64,000 nt of DNA from Homoserinimonas sp. (GTDB taxonomy: Bacteria > Actinomycetota > Actinomycetes > Actinomycetales > Microbacteriaceae): assembly GCA_023957835.1 (NCBI GenBank), contig JAMLGP010000001.1, forward strand, positions 551,575-615,574. Direction: 5' to 3'. A program made the translations under genes and the position numbers. Positions 63,165-64,000 of the stretch are shown one piece after another (positions within the stretch are counted from its first letter, which is position 1; the number at the start of each line of letters is the position of its first letter). Below the pieces are notes generated by a model. The model saw only the letters and a list, made by a program, of their open reading frames with translations, did no database searches and was not told the origin of the DNA.

Positions 63165-63239
63165 AAGGCGTACGAAGCCAGAATCTGGGCATGGTTCACC
63201 TCCCTGGGAGTGATCGAAGGGTCCAGAGGCCTCCGGGCG

Positions 63240-63345
63240 TTGAGCATGCTCAAAACGTGCGGGGCTTCGTTTCTAACACCGACCGTTGAGCATGCGCAAC
63301 CCTTGATTTGTTCATGCTCAACAGCTATATTGAGCATGCGTAACG
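63240..63345. promoter_or_regulatory. Array of four palindromic operator-like sites
   Basis: Site 1 is the perfect palindrome TTGAGCATGCTCAA (63241-63254). Site 2 is GTTGAGCATGCGCAAC (63286-63301). Site 3 is TGTTCATGCTCAAC (63310-63323). Site 4 is ATTGAGCATGCGTAAC (63330-63345). Centres are about 46, 23 and 21 bases apart, close to two or four helical turns. They lie just before the XRE-like regulator gene and are probably its operators. Confidence 0.7.
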
Positions 63346-63402
63346 TGCCGGGATTACCCTGCCGAGGATGCTTCTCACCGCGAGCGAAGGAGGTCAGCGC
63401 GC

Positions 63403-63834
63403 ATGACCGACGACGAGGGCGCAACTGCGGCTGCGGATCTTGCGAAGCGCCTGCGGCTGTTGCTCGATGTTGCGATCGCCGAAACCGGCGCCGAGCCTAC
63501 CTACTCGCAGATTGCGGCATTTCTCCGGGATCGCGGCACCAACCTGTCGAGGTCGCGTTGGACGTACATGGTCAATGGGCACCGGTACGTTCAGGACCCC
63601 GCCGTCTTCGCCGGGCTTGCAGCGTTCTTCGATGTCGACACTGACTTCTTGATCGGCGCGAACGACGCCGTAGTTCCCGAGAAGGTCAGCGCACAGCTTG
63701 ATCTCGTGCGCTCCATGCGTGCGGCGAAGGTGAAGTCGTACGCGGCGCGCACTCTTGGAGATATCTCACCGAAGGCACTCCAAGCCATCAGCAAGTTCTT
63801 GGATGAGGAAATGACGCATACAGACCAGCAATAA
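63403..63834 (+). CDS. XRE-like transcriptional regulator
   Basis: 143 residues. An N-terminal helix-turn-helix (AEPTYSQIAAFLRDRGTNLSRSRWTYMVNG, in part TYSQIAAFLRD) is followed by a two-helix part typical of SR1-like phage regulators with VFAGLAAFFDVDTDFLIG, and a helical C-terminus. GAAGGAGG precedes ATG 63403. It is divergent from the transfer block and next to four palindromes, so it likely represses transfer genes and itself, as in ICE control modules. The next gene (partial) may encode its partner. Confidence 0.85.
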   Translation: MTDDEGATAAADLAKRLRLLLDVAIAETGAEPTYSQIAAFLRDRGTNLSRSRWTYMVNGHRYVQDPAVFAGLAAFFDVDTDFLIGANDAVVPEKVSAQLDLVRSMRAAKVKSYAARTLGDISPKALQAISKFLDEEMTHTDQQ

Positions 63835-63895
63835 CGGCGTCGCTCATGTAGCCGAGTCGATGCCGCGAAGTGCCCTCGAAGGAGGTGAGCGCAAC

Positions 63896-64000
63896 GTGAA
63901 TATCGAACAGGTCGTTCAAGCGGCCGTCTCGGATCTTGCCCTCGGCAGTGCGTTCACCTTCGACGATCTCTACGGTGTCGTGCAACAACGCAGGAGGCGC
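63896..64000 (+). CDS. Unknown protein, N-terminal part (cut by window edge)
   Basis: Frame open from GTG 63896 to the window end (35 codons), with AAGGAGG eight bases upstream. The visible sequence VNIEQVVQAAVSDLALGSAFTF and FDDLYGVVQQRRRR is not enough to name. In similar control modules an ImmA/IrrE-like peptidase gene follows the regulator, which would make this a candidate. Confidence 0.6.
   Translation, partial: MNIEQVVQAAVSDLALGSAFTFDDLYGVVQQRRRR

Larger units (their letters stand above)
63000..63402. other. Divergent control region between ardC-like and regulator genes
   Basis: About 400 bases without a believable gene. The left part holds a 15-base direct repeat (63134-63164) and presumably the promoter of the leftward transfer block. 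The right part holds four palindromic sites. A GAAGGAGG site stands before ATG 63403. Confidence 0.5.
42048..64000. mobile_element. Integrative and conjugative element, left end and transfer region (right end outside window)
   Basis: xis, int, dprA, ssb, VirD4, VirB4, SCO6880, TrbL/VirB6-like, VirB8-like, M23 peptidase, ParB-like, primase and antirestriction genes occupy the rest of the window. The DNA looks rich in G and C compared with the core. The exact left border is not resolved: no tRNA or target-gene repeat was recognised between 42048 and 42320. A relaxase is not in the window, so the element must continue to the right. Confidence 0.85.

Overview
The window is a chromosomal segment of an actinobacterium, most likely a member of the Microbacteriaceae. 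The signs are an actinobacterial homodimeric pyruvate dehydrogenase E1 (aceE) next to a FasR/PucR-type regulator and fabD-fabH-acpP-fabF, a panB / glnA2 / glnE neighbourhood as in other Actinobacteria, a DUF3145 gene, polyphosphate glucokinase, an actinobacterial RNase P RNA and a stand-alone family A DNA polymerase-like gene. The family assignment is an inference; no rRNA gene or CRISPR array was seen.

Region 1 (1-12.3 kb) holds the 3' part of a HelD-like helicase, an acyl-CoA dehydrogenase, a NERD-like membrane protein, a cold-shock protein, a DUF1684 protein and the polymerase. It ends with a leftward padR - ABC ATPase - FtsX permease operon. The permease is cut by one in-frame amber codon, with its C-terminal module still open downstream.

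Region 2 (12.4-24.1 kb) is core metabolism. It carries DUF3145, a leftward group of a sugar epimerase-like SDR, a BASS transporter and a flavin monooxygenase, and then the type II fatty acid synthesis cluster with its likely activator and aceE. tRNA-Val(UAC) follows.

Region 3 (24.1-39.0 kb) holds a cytosine-permease-like protein with a very long acidic N-terminus, a Nif3-like protein, a coiled-coil protein whose zinc ribbon has lost most cysteines, RNase H, rnpB and ppgK. Next comes a 1.9 kb islet bounded by two 130-bp copies of the gdhA 3' end. It carries an I36-type peptidase-inhibitor-like exported protein and a second exported protein. gdhA, panB, glnA2 and glnE complete the region.

Region 4 (39.2-42.0 kb) has two lipoprotein genes that look richer in G and C by eye than the core. 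Region 5 (about 42.1 kb to the right edge, truncated there) is an integrative and conjugative element. Xis, integrase and DprA lie at the left. A long leftward block follows, encoding an ArdC-like antirestriction protein, primase-polymerase, DUF2637 protein, ParB-like protein, VirB8-like protein, M23 peptidase, two paralogous pilin-like proteins, VirB6/TrbL-like protein, SCO6880-type protein, VirB4-like ATPase, VirD4/TraG coupling protein and SSB. A rightward gene of unknown function (51290-52501) interrupts this block. At the right, an XRE-like regulator lies behind an array of four copies of a TTGAGCATGCTCAA-type palindrome, and one half-site recurs just upstream of xis. No relaxase was found; it presumably lies beyond the window.

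The strongest leads are the gdhA-tail islet, the operator array that may link the two ends of the element, the interposed gene at 51.3-52.5 kb, and a recurring promoter arrangement (TANNNT, exactly six bases, start codon) before four genes, suggesting leaderless transcripts.
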